DNA from: CAVSCD01 sp963726335
GTDB lineage: Bacteria; Acidobacteriota; Aminicenantia; Aminicenantales; UBA8522
DNA length: 64,000 nucleotides
NCBI GenBank assembly: GCA_963726335.1
Contig: CAVSCD010000012.1
Location: 434,001-498,000 of the forward strand
Direction: 5' to 3'
Shown here: in pieces, positions 40,339 to 48,298 of the stretch
Position numbering within the stretch: the first letter of the stretch is position 1
Layout: the number at the start of each line of letters is the position of its first letter
Notes under the pieces: generated by a model
The model's input: only the letters and a program-made list of their open reading frames with translations
Told to the model about the DNA's origin: nothing
Databases searched by the model: none
Position numbers and translations under genes: made by a program

Positions 40339-41835
40339 GTGCCCGCCGACGCTCCTCCGCTATTGCGACTGCGCGGCGTGACGAAGCGCTTCGGCGGCAT
40401 CGTGGCGCTCGACGGCGTGGACTTCGAGCTGCGGGCCGGCGAGATCCACGCGCTGCTCGGCGAGAACGGCGCCGGCAAATCCACGCTCATCAAGATCCTC
40501 GGCGGCATCCACCGTCCCGATGCCGGCGAGGTTATCCACAACGGACGGCGTGTGGACATCCCCGATGTGGCCGCCGCGAACCGGCTCGGGATCCGGCTGA
40601 TCCACCAGGAACTGTCGCTGGCGCCCAACCTGTCTGTCGCCGAGAACATCTTTCTCGGCCGCGAGCCGCGATTCTGGGGACTTCTGGACCGCCGGCGGAT
40701 GATCGGCGAGGCGGAACGCCTTCGGGATGAACTCGGACTGCCGGAGATCGGCGACGTGCGGACGCGCGCCGGCGGCCTGAGCGTCGCGCGCCAGCAGCTG
40801 GTGGAGATGGCGCGGGCGCTCTCGGTCAAGGCCTGCGTGCTGGTGCTCGACGAGCCCACGGCGTCGCTCTCGGAGGCGGAGACCGAACGATTGTTCGTCA
40901 TTCTGCGTCAACTCCGCGTGCAAGACGTCGGCATCATCTACATTTCGCACCGCCTCGAAGAGATCGGGCGGCTGGCGGACCGGATCACGGTGCTGCGCGA
41001 CGGCCGCTCGGTCGGCACCCAGGCGTCCGCCGAGCTCAGCCGGACCGAGCTCATCCGTTGGATGGTCGGTCGCGAGATGCGCGGGCATGAGCCGCGGCCG
41101 CCGTGGCGGCCCGGCGCGGTCGCGCTCAGCGTGCGGCACTTGAGCAACGCGCATGTCAACGACGTGAGCTTCGAGCTGCGCTACGGCGAAGTGCTCGGTT
41201 TCGCCGGGCTGGTCGGCTCCGGGCGCACGGACCTGGCACGGACGCTGTTCGGCATCGCCCCGGCCGAAAGCGGGGAGATTCTGATGGATGGCCGCGCGGT
41301 GACGCTTCGCCGGCCGGGCGACGCGCTGGCGGCCGGCCTCGTGCTCGTGCCGGAAGACCGGAAACGCCAGGGACTCGTCATGACCGATTCCCTGGGATTC
41401 AATCTCGCCCTGCCGTGGGTTCGCGAATGGAACCGGGGTTGCCGGGTGAGCCGCTCGCGCCGTGCCGGGATCATCCGCCGCGCCATCCGCAATTTCGCTA
41501 TCAAGGCGGCCGGCGCCGATCAGCCGATCGTCAATCTCTCCGGAGGCAACCAGCAGAAGGCCGTCGTCGCGAAATGGATGGAGCGCCCGCCTAAGGTTCT
41601 GATCCTGGACGAGCCGACCCGCGGCGTGGATGTGGGTGCGCGCGAGGAGATGTATGGCATCATTCGCGGCGCCGTCGAGCAGGGGCTGGCGGTTGTGCTG
41701 ATCTCCTCGGACCTGCCGGAAGTGATGAACCTGTCCCACCGGCTCGCACTGTATCGCGACGGGCGGATCGTGCGGCAAACGCCCGCGCCGTCCATTTCAG
41801 CCGAGGAAGTCATGGCCGAACTGACAAGGAACTGA
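40339..41835 (+). CDS. ribose-type ABC transporter ATPase, two nucleotide-binding domains
   Basis: 498 residues, GTG start. First domain: Walker A GENGAGKSTLIKILGG near residue 40, Q-loop ELSLAPNLS, signature LSVARQQLVEMARAL, Walker B VLVLDEPTASLS. Second domain: degenerate GLVGSGRTDLARTLFG, signature LSGGNQQKAVVAKWM, Walker B VLILDEPTRGVDVG. This fused layout is typical of RbsA/MglA/XylG. It powers the permease encoded 2 nt downstream. Confidence 0.9.
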   Translation: MPADAPPLLRLRGVTKRFGGIVALDGVDFELRAGEIHALLGENGAGKSTLIKILGGIHRPDAGEVIHNGRRVDIPDVAAANRLGIRLIHQELSLAPNLSVAENIFLGREPRFWGLLDRRRMIGEAERLRDELGLPEIGDVRTRAGGLSVARQQLVEMARALSVKACVLVLDEPTASLSEAETERLFVILRQLRVQDVGIIYISHRLEEIGRLADRITVLRDGRSVGTQASAELSRTELIRWMVGREMRGHEPRPPWRPGAVALSVRHLSNAHVNDVSFELRYGEVLGFAGLVGSGRTDLARTLFGIAPAESGEILMDGRAVTLRRPGDALAAGLVLVPEDRKRQGLVMTDSLGFNLALPWVREWNRGCRVSRSRRAGIIRRAIRNFAIKAAGADQPIVNLSGGNQQKAVVAKWMERPPKVLILDEPTRGVDVGAREEMYGIIRGAVEQGLAVVLISSDLPEVMNLSHRLALYRDGRIVRQTPAPSISAEEVMAELTRN

Positions 41836-41837
41836 AC

Positions 41838-42770
41838 ATGAGAACACTGCGCCGACTGTTGCCGTTGCTGTCGGCCGGCGGGCTGCTGGTGGCGTTCTTC
41901 GCCGTCTTCGTTCCCGGCGGGCGATTCGTCACCATGAGCAATCTGCTCGACTTGGCGCAGCAGATCTCCATCAACGCCATCCTCGCCTTCGGCATGACGC
42001 TGGTCATCATGATCGGCGGCATTGACCTGAGCGTGGGCGCCGTCGTGGCCCTGGCGGGTACCGTGGCCGTGGCCGTGCTGCCGCGCGCGGGCTGGCCCGG
42101 TGCGGCGCTCGCCGGGATCGCGACGGCCGCGGCGTTTGGCCTGGTGAACGGAACGTGCGCGGCGCGCACCCGGATGCCGCCGTTCATCATCACTCTGGCG
42201 ACGATGCTGGCGGCGCGGGGCACGGCCCTGCGATTCAACGAAGGCCGCCCCCTGCCGGTGCCGGATTCGGAGACGGTGTTTCTGGCGCTCGGCAACGCGC
42301 GGCTCTTCGGCGTCGTGCCGGTGCCGGCCTTGATCATGTTGGGCGCCTTCGCCGTCACGGCGGTGCTGCTGCACCGGACCGCGTTCGGCCAGCACCTCTA
42401 CGCCATCGGCGGCAACCGCGAAGCCGCGCGCTATGTCGGCATCCCTCTCGTGCGCCGGGAAATCGCCGTCTATGTGCTCTGCTCGCTGCTGGCGGGACTC
42501 GCCGGGCTGGTTCATGCCTCGCAACTGTACTCCGCCGAGCCGGCCTCCGGTCAGGGATTCGAGTTGAACGCCATCGCCGCCGTGGTGGTCGGCGGCACGA
42601 GTTTCACCGGCGGCATCGGCACGATGCCCGGCACCTTGATCGGCGCGGTGATCATCGGCATCCTCGACAAAGGCCTCAACCAGGCCGGTGTCCATTTCTC
42701 GCTGCAATACATCATCAAGGGCCTGGTCATCCTGGGCGCCGTCTATCTCGACGTGCGCCGGCGGAAGTAG
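41838..42770 (+). CDS. ribose-type ABC transporter permease
   Basis: 310 residues with about nine to ten transmembrane helices. MTLVIMIGGIDLSVGAVVAL is the RbsC/branched-chain-type permease signature. GLVNGTCAARTRMPPFIITLAT and YAIGGNREAARYVGIP (the coupling loop) are also conserved, and VGGTSFTGGIGTMPGTLIGA lies near the C terminus. Starts ATG 41838, directly after the ATPase gene. By eye this operon uses more GCG and CGC codons than the housekeeping genes nearby, consistent with transfer. Confidence 0.9.
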   Translation: MRTLRRLLPLLSAGGLLVAFFAVFVPGGRFVTMSNLLDLAQQISINAILAFGMTLVIMIGGIDLSVGAVVALAGTVAVAVLPRAGWPGAALAGIATAAAFGLVNGTCAARTRMPPFIITLATMLAARGTALRFNEGRPLPVPDSETVFLALGNARLFGVVPVPALIMLGAFAVTAVLLHRTAFGQHLYAIGGNREAARYVGIPLVRREIAVYVLCSLLAGLAGLVHASQLYSAEPASGQGFELNAIAAVVVGGTSFTGGIGTMPGTLIGAVIIGILDKGLNQAGVHFSLQYIIKGLVILGAVYLDVRRRK

Positions 42771-42778
42771 AGCGAGGC

Positions 42779-43036
42779 GATATTAACCACCCCTAGTCCT
42801 CCTAGTGTCCCGTCCCGATTCTCTCTATTGCTGAACCTTCGTCCGGACGGGACACTTCCAGGGGGGAGTCAGGCTCCCCCCTCGGCGCTTCGTTTCACTG
42901 CGCTGATCCCCTGAGGGGGACGAGCCGTCCCCCTCAAACTCCCCCGCGGCGGCGCGTCCTCACAGTTGATCATCGTAACGAGTTCTTTACGCGACGCGCC
43001 GCTTGCCAATCAGGAGGGGAGGATTAGGTTGGCGTT
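42779..43036. repeat. REP-like repeat copy 1, split by a 201-bp palindromic insert
   Basis: The left part (42779-42803) matches 43074-43098 except at two bases, and the right part (43005-43036) matches 43099-43130 in 31 of 32 bases. In copy 2 these two parts are contiguous. Copy 1 is therefore interrupted exactly at the hairpin centre by 42804-43004. Confidence 0.75.
42804..43004. mobile_element. non-coding 201-bp element made of four hairpins
   Basis: Four perfect inverted repeats in series: 42804-42815/42845-42856 (12 bp), 42860-42868/42874-42882 (9 bp, G/C), 42913-42922/42926-42935 (10 bp, 3-nt loop), 42949-42958/42993-43002 (10 bp). It contains no gene. It starts and ends where repeat copy 1 is broken, so it behaves like an inserted MITE/REP-type element. 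No clear target duplication was found. Confidence 0.6.
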
Positions 43037-43043
43037 AGATAGC

Positions 43044-43136
43044 TCCCAAAACGCCTCTCAGACTTTAACCTTAGATATTAACCACCCCTACCCCTCCTGC
43101 CAATCAGGAGGGGAGGATAAGGTTGGCGTTTTGGGA
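43044..43136. repeat. 93-nt imperfect hairpin containing REP-like repeat copy 2
   Basis: Nested pairings: 43044-43055 with 43125-43136 (12 bp perfect), 43067-43073 with 43118-43124 (7 bp), 43091-43099 with 43105-43113 (9 bp, loop CCAAT). The uncut repeat copy (43074-43130) lies inside. It ends 10 nt from the 3' end of tRNA-Val. Confidence 0.7.
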
Positions 43137-43146
43137 AAAGGTACGA

Positions 43147-43218
43147 TGGGCGATACAGGATTTGAACCTGTGACTTCTACCGTGTGAAGGTAGCACTCTA
43201 CCACTGAGTTAATCGCCC
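43147..43218 (-). tRNA. tRNA-Val(CAC)
   Basis: A 72-nt cloverleaf on the minus strand. Acceptor GGGCGAT/ATCGCCC with discriminator A, D arm ACTC-AGTGGTA-GAGT, anticodon arm CTACC-TTCACAC-GGTAG giving anticodon CAC (Val, GTG codons), variable AAGTC, and T arm ACAGG-TTCAAAT-CCTGT. CCA is not encoded. The 3' end faces the palindromic repeats. Confidence 0.95.
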
Positions 43219-43317
43219 ACGGGCATATTTTTAGACGATTTCGGCCTCCGTGTCAATTTTCCGGACGGCCGATCTCCCCGATTGACATTGTCCTGATTTC
43301 TATCTATAAAATACCTA

Positions 43318-44471
43318 ATGGCCATCCGACGCTGCCCGTACTGCAAAGCCATCATCGACGAGCAAGACAAGTACTGCAATAACTGCGGCACCCAGCTTCT
43401 CTTCCCCGAGGACGAATTCGTCGAAGAAGAGATCCCCGGGGACAAGATCATCGACGCCGGCGAGCCCGGAGAAGCCGAGGACAAGGATTCAGGCGAAAAG
43501 CAGGAGCTCGAGGCGAAGCTTGAAGATGAGGAAGAGCTCGTCGAGGATGACGAAGAGGACGAAACGAGGACGACGAGGACGACGCAGAAGAGAAAGAAGA
43601 GGAGGCGGAGGTAGAGGAAGAAAAGGGGAAAACCGGGGAATTCCGGCTCGAAGGGGAAAAAGAAGCGAACGAGGACGACGAGGGATCAGAAGAAGAAGAG
43701 GATACGGACGAGCTGGAAGAGCCGGGGGGAACGAAAGAGGAAGTCGAAGAACCCGGCGATGAGGACAGGGAACGGGAAGAAGAGGAAGTCGAAGAGGAAG
43801 ACGAGCTTGGCGAACTGAACGAACCCGAACGGTATGAAGAGCCTCACGCTCAGGCCGATAAAAAGTACGAAGTTTCGCTCGAGGACGATGAGCTCGTCAT
43901 CAAGACGAAGGGTATGGCGAACCGCGACGACACGGTCGATGAGGTGAAAGCGGAAAGAATTCGTCCCCCGGACACGGCGTCGCTGCCTCCCTGGGCCAAT
44001 CGTATCCGTGAAACCCCCGCGGCCGTCGAACCGGAGGAGGGGACCCGGGGAACGAGCGCGTTGAGCCGCGAGTGGACGACCGACTCGGGCATCGGCGTTC
44101 CCGAGAGGATCACCCAAGCGGCGCTGCCTTTCGCGGACACCGGCAGCCAGGCCGGCGCCCAACCCGGCCGGGAGACAGATCACGTGGAAGAAGAGACTCC
44201 AGACGCGACGGCGGAAACGGCCGAGGCTGGCCCCTCAGGCGGCCTCTCCCTGAAGCTCCGGGCTAAGTTTGTCGACTGGGTTTTCGTGACGGCGCTGTGG
44301 GTGATCTCCCTCTGGTTTACGGCCCAGGTCGTCGGCGTGTCGTTCTTCCGTCTGCTCTTTGTCTCGCCGCTTCAGGTGCTCGCCTTTTATGTCATCCTGC
44401 TCGTTCTTTATTTTTTCCTGTTCCTGTATTTCCTCGGGGAAACCCTGGGCGATCATTACTTTTCCGAGTAG
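43318..44471 (+). CDS. zinc-ribbon protein with long acidic region and C-terminal membrane segment (frameshift)
   Basis: About 384 residues if one frame break near 43561-43570 is repaired. The N-terminal zinc ribbon has C6PYC9 and C20NNC23. Then about 130 residues are dominated by Glu and Asp, low complexity, continuing across the break (EDDEDDAEEKEEE). A Ser/Thr/Pro-rich linker leads to the C-terminal 70 residues (LSLKLRAKFVDWVFVTALWV), with two to three hydrophobic helices resembling a shortened RDD-type domain and ending DHYFSE. The shift lies in an AC/GA-rich repeat where polymerase or base-calling slips are common. Its 3' end overlaps the lptB 3' end by 80 bp, tail to tail. Function unknown. 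Confidence 0.7.
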
Positions 44472-45210
44472 CGCCCGCCTCCCCTCCCGCCAGCTCGAAA
44501 TCATCCCCCAGAAACTTCTTTCTGGCGTCGGCGCTGGCCGCGATCTCGGCGGGATGTCCCTCGATCAGGACCTGGCCCTCGTCCAGGATGTACGCCCGGT
44601 CCGTGATCCGCATCGTGTCCCGGACGTTGTGGTCGGAGATGATGATCCCCATGCCCCTGTCTTTGAGCCGGAGCATGATTTTCTGAAGCTCGACGATCGT
44701 CAGGGGGTCGATGCCGGTGAACGGCTCGTCGAGAAGCAGGAACTTGGGCTTGAGGGTGAGTGACCGGCAGATCTCGAGCTTCCGCCTCTCGCCGCCGCTC
44801 AGGCTGTGGGCGGGCTGCCCGGCGAGCGGCATCAGGCCGAGCTCGTTCAAGAGCTCGCTGGAGAACCGCCCCCGCTCCGCCCGATCGTAGGGGAGAAGCT
44901 CCAGGATGAGCTTCAGGTTTTCCTCGACAGTGGCTTTGAGGAAGACCGAGTTTTCCTGGGGAAGATAGGTGATCCCCAGGCGGGCCCTCTCCGGGGCCGT
45001 GCATCCTGAGATGTCCCGGCCGTCGAGGTCGATCCGGCCGTGCTCGGGTTTGATCAGGCCGATGATCATCTGGAAGGTGGTCGTCTTGCCGGCCCCGTTC
45101 CTTCCCAGGAGGCCGATGATCTCACCGGACTCGACGCCGATGTCGACGCCGGCGACGACCAGGCGCCGGCCGTAGCTCTTGGCCAGTTTTTCCGCGCGCA
45201 GCACAGACAT
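44392..45210 (-). CDS. lptB: LPS export ABC transporter ATPase LptB
   Basis: 272 residues. Walker A GRNGAGKTTTFQMIIGL, Q-loop YLPQENSVF, signature LSGGERRKLEICRSL, Walker B FLLLDEPFTGID, and H-loop SDHNV. YLPQE and KFLGDDFEL identify LptB, which drives LPS extraction with LptFG at the inner membrane and implies a diderm cell. LptB usually ends just after FLGDDFEL (about 240 residues). Here about 30 Gly/Lys-rich residues follow and overlap the convergent zinc-ribbon gene, so the tail may come from a missed stop or small indel. No lptFGAC genes are adjacent. Confidence 0.88.
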   Translation of the reverse strand: MSVLRAEKLAKSYGRRLVVAGVDIGVESGEIIGLLGRNGAGKTTTFQMIIGLIKPEHGRIDLDGRDISGCTAPERARLGITYLPQENSVFLKATVEENLKLILELLPYDRAERGRFSSELLNELGLMPLAGQPAHSLSGGERRKLEICRSLTLKPKFLLLDEPFTGIDPLTIVELQKIMLRLKDRGMGIIISDHNVRDTMRITDRAYILDEGQVLIEGHPAEIAASADARKKFLGDDFELAGGEAGATRKSNDRPGFPRGNTGTGKNKERAG

Positions 45211-45235
45211 TGAGGGGTATCACCTCGTCCGCTAC

Positions 45236-45265
45236 AATATAGAAGTCTGAGCGCATATGTGTCAA
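45236..45265 (-). promoter_or_regulatory. sigma70-type promoter of lptB
   Basis: TTGACA (45265-45260), 18-nt spacer, TATATT (45241-45236) on the minus strand, about 25 nt before the lptB start. Confidence 0.6.
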
Positions 45266-45291
45266 GGAACGGACGGACCGGGAGACGGGAC

Positions 45292-46137
45292 GTGAAGCGG
45301 GTCATCAGCGCCTCGCGGCGGACCGACCTCGTCGCCAGCTTTCCCGAATGGCTGGCCGCGGCGTTCAGGGCGCGGCAGGCGCACATCGGCCCGCCGGCCG
45401 GTTGCGCCCGGGTGGTCGACCTCGACCCGGGCACTGTCCATACGGTCGTGCTGTGGTCGAAAGATTTCGCCAACCTGACCGGCAACCGTCACGGCCTGCG
45501 GGACCTTCTCCGCGATTACGCCCAGCTGTATTTTCATTTCACGGTCACGGGCCTGGGCGGGACGTCGCTGGAAGCAGGGGTGCCTTCCCCCGGCGAGGCG
45601 CTCCGCCAGCTCGTGCCCCTTGTCGAGATCGCCGGGCTGCCCGGCCGCGTCTCGCTCCGGTTCGACCCCGTGATCAGCTGGCGGGAAGCGGGCCGGGACA
45701 TGACGAACCTCCAGGCTTTCGCGGCTCTCGCGGGCGAGGCCGTGTCGCTGGGCATCCGGGACGTCCGGTTCAGCTTCGCCCAATGGTACGCGAAGTCCCG
45801 ACGGCGCGCGGCCCGGCGGGGTTTCGATTACGTCGACCCGCCCGGCGAGGAGAAACTCCGGGCGGCGGCCTATCTCGCCGGTATCGCCCGGGAGCGCGGC
45901 TTGCGCCTGTTTTCCTGCAGCCAGGATTTCCTCACCGCCGTGCCCGGCATCGAGCCCTCGGCCTGTATCGACGGCCGCCTCCTCCAGTCCCTCCATCCCG
46001 GGCAGGAGAGAGCCTCGACCGCCAAGGACCGGTCGCAGCGACGCGAATGCGGCTGCACCGAGTCCGTGGATATCGGGAGCTACACACAGGCCTGTCCCCA
46101 TGGCTGCGTGTACTGTTATGCCAACCCGAAGGGCTAG
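45292..46137 (+). CDS. DUF1848 family protein with C-terminal Fe-S-type cysteine cluster
   Basis: 281 residues from GTG 45292 (GGAG seven nt upstream), giving the conserved N terminus VKRVISASRRTD. Other family features are VVLWSKDFANLT, YFHFTVTG, SLRFDPVISW, and the Cys-rich C terminus ECGCTESVDIGSY and CPHGCVYCYAN, which resembles a radical SAM or 4Fe-4S site placed at the wrong end. The family is widespread, and I know no firm function; nucleic-acid or lesion-repair roles have been suggested for similar folds but are not shown here. It diverges from lptB and converges with the phosphoesterase gene, 9 nt apart. Confidence 0.82.
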   Translation: MKRVISASRRTDLVASFPEWLAAAFRARQAHIGPPAGCARVVDLDPGTVHTVVLWSKDFANLTGNRHGLRDLLRDYAQLYFHFTVTGLGGTSLEAGVPSPGEALRQLVPLVEIAGLPGRVSLRFDPVISWREAGRDMTNLQAFAALAGEAVSLGIRDVRFSFAQWYAKSRRRAARRGFDYVDPPGEEKLRAAAYLAGIARERGLRLFSCSQDFLTAVPGIEPSACIDGRLLQSLHPGQERASTAKDRSQRRECGCTESVDIGSYTQACPHGCVYCYANPKG

Positions 46138-46146
46138 ACTGTCTTC

Positions 46147-46887
46147 TTAAATGCCGAGCGACAGGCGTTCGGCGAGCGCCGGCGGCAGGCGTTCGGCCAG
46201 GATCTTCCGCTGGGCCTCCTCGATGTTGTACTCGAAGCGGAAGAACTTGATTAAACGGGTCTCCGAATCGTAGATGGCGCAGGCGGACCGGGGGTTCCGG
46301 TCGCGCGGCTGGCCCACCGACCCGGGGTTGATGAGATAGCGCACGTCCTTCTCCAGCCGGACCTCGACGGCGTTCCCTTCCATGAAGGTGCCCTCGACGA
46401 CGCCGTCCTTTTCCGAATAGACGAACGGGAAATGGGTGTGCCCGAAAAAACAGAGCGGCGTCTGGATGTGGCGGAAGGCCTCGGTGGCGTCGAATTCGCC
46501 GAAGATGTAATAGTCCTCGTCGAACGGCGCCCCGTGGCAGATGGTGATCGACTCGTCGACGAACAGCGGGCCCTTCTTCTGGCGCAGGACGAAGGCCAGG
46601 CTCCTTTTCGTTATCCGCTCCTTGGTCCAGTGGATGGCCGAAGCGGCGATCGGGTTGAAGGTTTCGATCGAATCCAGCCCGCAGACGGCTTTGTCATGGT
46701 TCCCGCGGACTGTCGATAGGGGCTTGAGGACCTGGAGCTTCTGGATGACCTCGTTGGGCGAGGCGCCGTAGCCCACGACGTCGCCCAGGAAGATATAGTG
46801 GTCGATCTTCTTCTTTTGAACGAACTTGAGGATGGACAGGAGCGCTTCCAGGTTTCCGTGGATGTCGGCGAACAGCAGGTAACGCAT
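46147..46887 (-). CDS. calcineurin-like metallophosphoesterase
   Basis: 246 residues. The dinuclear metal site is complete: D8-I-H10-G-N, GDVVGYG with D36, GNHD at 62-65, ITICHGAPF, and GHTHFPF. The subgroup with GDVVGYGASPNE resembles YfcE/serine-threonine phosphatase-like enzymes acting on nucleotides or phosphodiesters. It starts 3 nt after the lipA stop and is probably co-transcribed with rpsU-lipA. Substrate not deducible. Confidence 0.85.
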   Translation of the reverse strand: MRYLLFADIHGNLEALLSILKFVQKKKIDHYIFLGDVVGYGASPNEVIQKLQVLKPLSTVRGNHDKAVCGLDSIETFNPIAASAIHWTKERITKRSLAFVLRQKKGPLFVDESITICHGAPFDEDYYIFGEFDATEAFRHIQTPLCFFGHTHFPFVYSEKDGVVEGTFMEGNAVEVRLEKDVRYLINPGSVGQPRDRNPRSACAIYDSETRLIKFFRFEYNIEEAQRKILAERLPPALAERLSLGI

Positions 46888-46890
46888 GGC

Positions 46891-47817
46891 TCAGGCGGCT
46901 CCCTTCGGCAGCGCGTTCCACATCTCCTGCGCCCTGAACGAGCTCCTCACGAGCGGTCCGGCTTCGACCGCCTTGAACCCGAAGGCGAGGGCGCGGGCTT
47001 TCGTCGCTTCGAACTCATCCGGCGTCACGTACCGGTCGACCGGGACGCTGTCCAGGGACGGGCGGAGATACTGCCCGATCGTCAGGAGGTCGCAGCCGGC
47101 CTCGCACAGGTCGGCGAGCGTCCGGATGACATCCGCCGCAGCCTCGCCCAGCCCGATCATCAGGCCGGACTTGGTCGTCACCCCCGTTGTCTTGGCCGCC
47201 TTCAGGAGCTTGAGCGACCGGCGGTAATTCTCCGCCGGCCGGTTGATCGCGGGATACAGGGGTTCGGTTGTTTCCAGGTTGTGATTCAGGACGTCGGGAC
47301 CGGCCCCCAGGACTTCGCCCAGGGCTTTCGTATCGCCCTGGAAATCCGGGACCAGGACCTCGACCCGGACCGCCGGGCTGAGTCGCCTGACGGCGTCGAT
47401 CGTCCGGGCGAAAGCCGAGGCCCCGCCGTCCGGCAGGTCGTCCCTTGTCACAGAGGTGATCACGACGTACTTGAGCCCCAGTGACGCCACGGCCTCCGCC
47501 ACCCGGTCGGCCTCGGCCTCGCCCGGGGGGGCGGGCGCGCCCTTTTTCACGGCGCAGAAGGCGCAGCGCCGCGTGCAGACATCGCCCAGGATCAGGAAAG
47601 TCGCCGTCCTGGCGGCCCAGCACGAGCCGACGTTCGGGCAGCGCGCGCTCTGGCAGATGGTGTTCAGATGGTTGCGGCGGACGATCTCGCTGACCTGGAA
47701 ATACCCCGGTTGGGACGGCAGACGCACCTTCAGCCACGGCGGTTTGGAGACAGACCTCGATTCCGCCGCGCCGCCGCGAGCGCGGTTACCGCTTAAGGAC
47801 GCGGGAACAATGGGCAA
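46891..47817 (-). CDS. lipA: lipoyl synthase
   Basis: 308 residues. LipA inserts two sulfurs into octanoyl groups on lipoyl domains, using two 4Fe-4S clusters. The auxiliary cluster motif is CQSARCPNVGSC and the radical SAM motif is CTRRCAFC. NHNLETTEPLYPAINRPAEN (ending P-A-E-N) and TKSGLMIGLGE are conserved. The final RSSF region (LVRSSFRAQEMW) provides the usual catalytic Arg-Ser. Its presence implies lipoylated 2-oxoacid dehydrogenases or a glycine cleavage system. It lies 35 nt after rpsU. Confidence 0.93.
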   Translation of the reverse strand: MPIVPASLSGNRARGGAAESRSVSKPPWLKVRLPSQPGYFQVSEIVRRNHLNTICQSARCPNVGSCWAARTATFLILGDVCTRRCAFCAVKKGAPAPPGEAEADRVAEAVASLGLKYVVITSVTRDDLPDGGASAFARTIDAVRRLSPAVRVEVLVPDFQGDTKALGEVLGAGPDVLNHNLETTEPLYPAINRPAENYRRSLKLLKAAKTTGVTTKSGLMIGLGEAAADVIRTLADLCEAGCDLLTIGQYLRPSLDSVPVDRYVTPDEFEATKARALAFGFKAVEAGPLVRSSFRAQEMWNALPKGAA

Positions 47818-47852
47818 GGTCGTTTGGTGCGAACGCCAAAATCAGAGGCGAA

Positions 47853-48059
47853 TCAATATTCGATGTCTCTTTCTCGCTTCATCCGGCGGCGCATGCGTTT
47901 CCGGGCCTGGGCCTCCTTCATCCGCTTCTTTTCACCCGGCTTGAAGTAGACCGCGTGCTTCTTGATTTCCTTGATGATCGCTTCCTGTTGGACCCGTCTC
48001 TTGAAACGCCGCAGGGCACTCTCGATAGACTCTCCCTCATCAACAACGACAAAAGCCAA
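47853..48059 (-). CDS. rpsU: 30S ribosomal protein S21
   Basis: 68 residues from a TTG start at 48059, decided by the excellent AGGAGGTGAATTTA upstream and the standard N terminus AFVVVDEGESIESALRRFKR. The body RVQQEAIIKEIKKHAVYFKP and the basic tail KRMRRRMKRERDIEY are typical. S21 binds 16S rRNA and helps start-site selection. It is the first gene of rpsU-lipA-phosphoesterase. Confidence 0.95.
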   Translation of the reverse strand: MAFVVVDEGESIESALRRFKRRVQQEAIIKEIKKHAVYFKPGEKKRMKEAQARKRMRRRMKRERDIEY

Positions 48060-48096
48060 TAAATTCACCTCCTTTATTGGCAGATAGGCACGGGCT

Positions 48097-48125
48097 TTTA
48101 TACCCGAACGGGGGGGTAAAGTCAA
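48097..48125 (-). promoter_or_regulatory. promoter of the rpsU operon
   Basis: TTGACT (48125-48120), 17-nt spacer, TATAAA (48102-48097), 37 nt before the rpsU start. One of the best matches to consensus in the window. Confidence 0.75.
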
Positions 48126-48155
48126 GGAAGGCTCGGGTGGAGTGCTCGAGGGCCC

Positions 48156-48182
48156 GCGAATTTCCCCTGTGTGGAAATTCGC
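48156..48182. repeat. perfect 10-bp inverted repeat
   Basis: GCGAATTTCC (48156-48165) and GGAAATTCGC (48173-48182) around a 7-nt loop, in the 240-nt gap between rpsU and the racemase gene. There is no T-run on either side, so a terminator is unlikely; an operator or repeat fragment is possible. Confidence 0.5.
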
Positions 48183-48298
48183 TGAGTCCTCGGCTCGCTC
48201 TCCTCTTCGAGGAACCGTGCCCGCTCGCCTCCGGATGACCCTCTACGCACACGCACCCTCGCCTTGACAAGAAACAGGAGCGCGAGCGCTGGAGAATC

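Noticed and set aside
43005..43130. Two 32-bp direct repeats with a 62-bp spacer as a minimal CRISPR array
   Set aside because: Only two copies, the spacer is too long, part of the spacer is itself repeated upstream, the repeats form REP-like hairpins, and there are no cas genes.
43005..43147. tRNA-Val attachment site of an integrated element
   Set aside because: Neither repeat matches the tRNA 3' end, and no integrase gene is present in the island side.
42966..43187. Plus-strand open frame of 73 codons ending over the tRNA
   Set aside because: It runs through the repeats and the antisense of tRNA-Val, has no ribosome site, and reflects database misannotation patterns rather than a gene.
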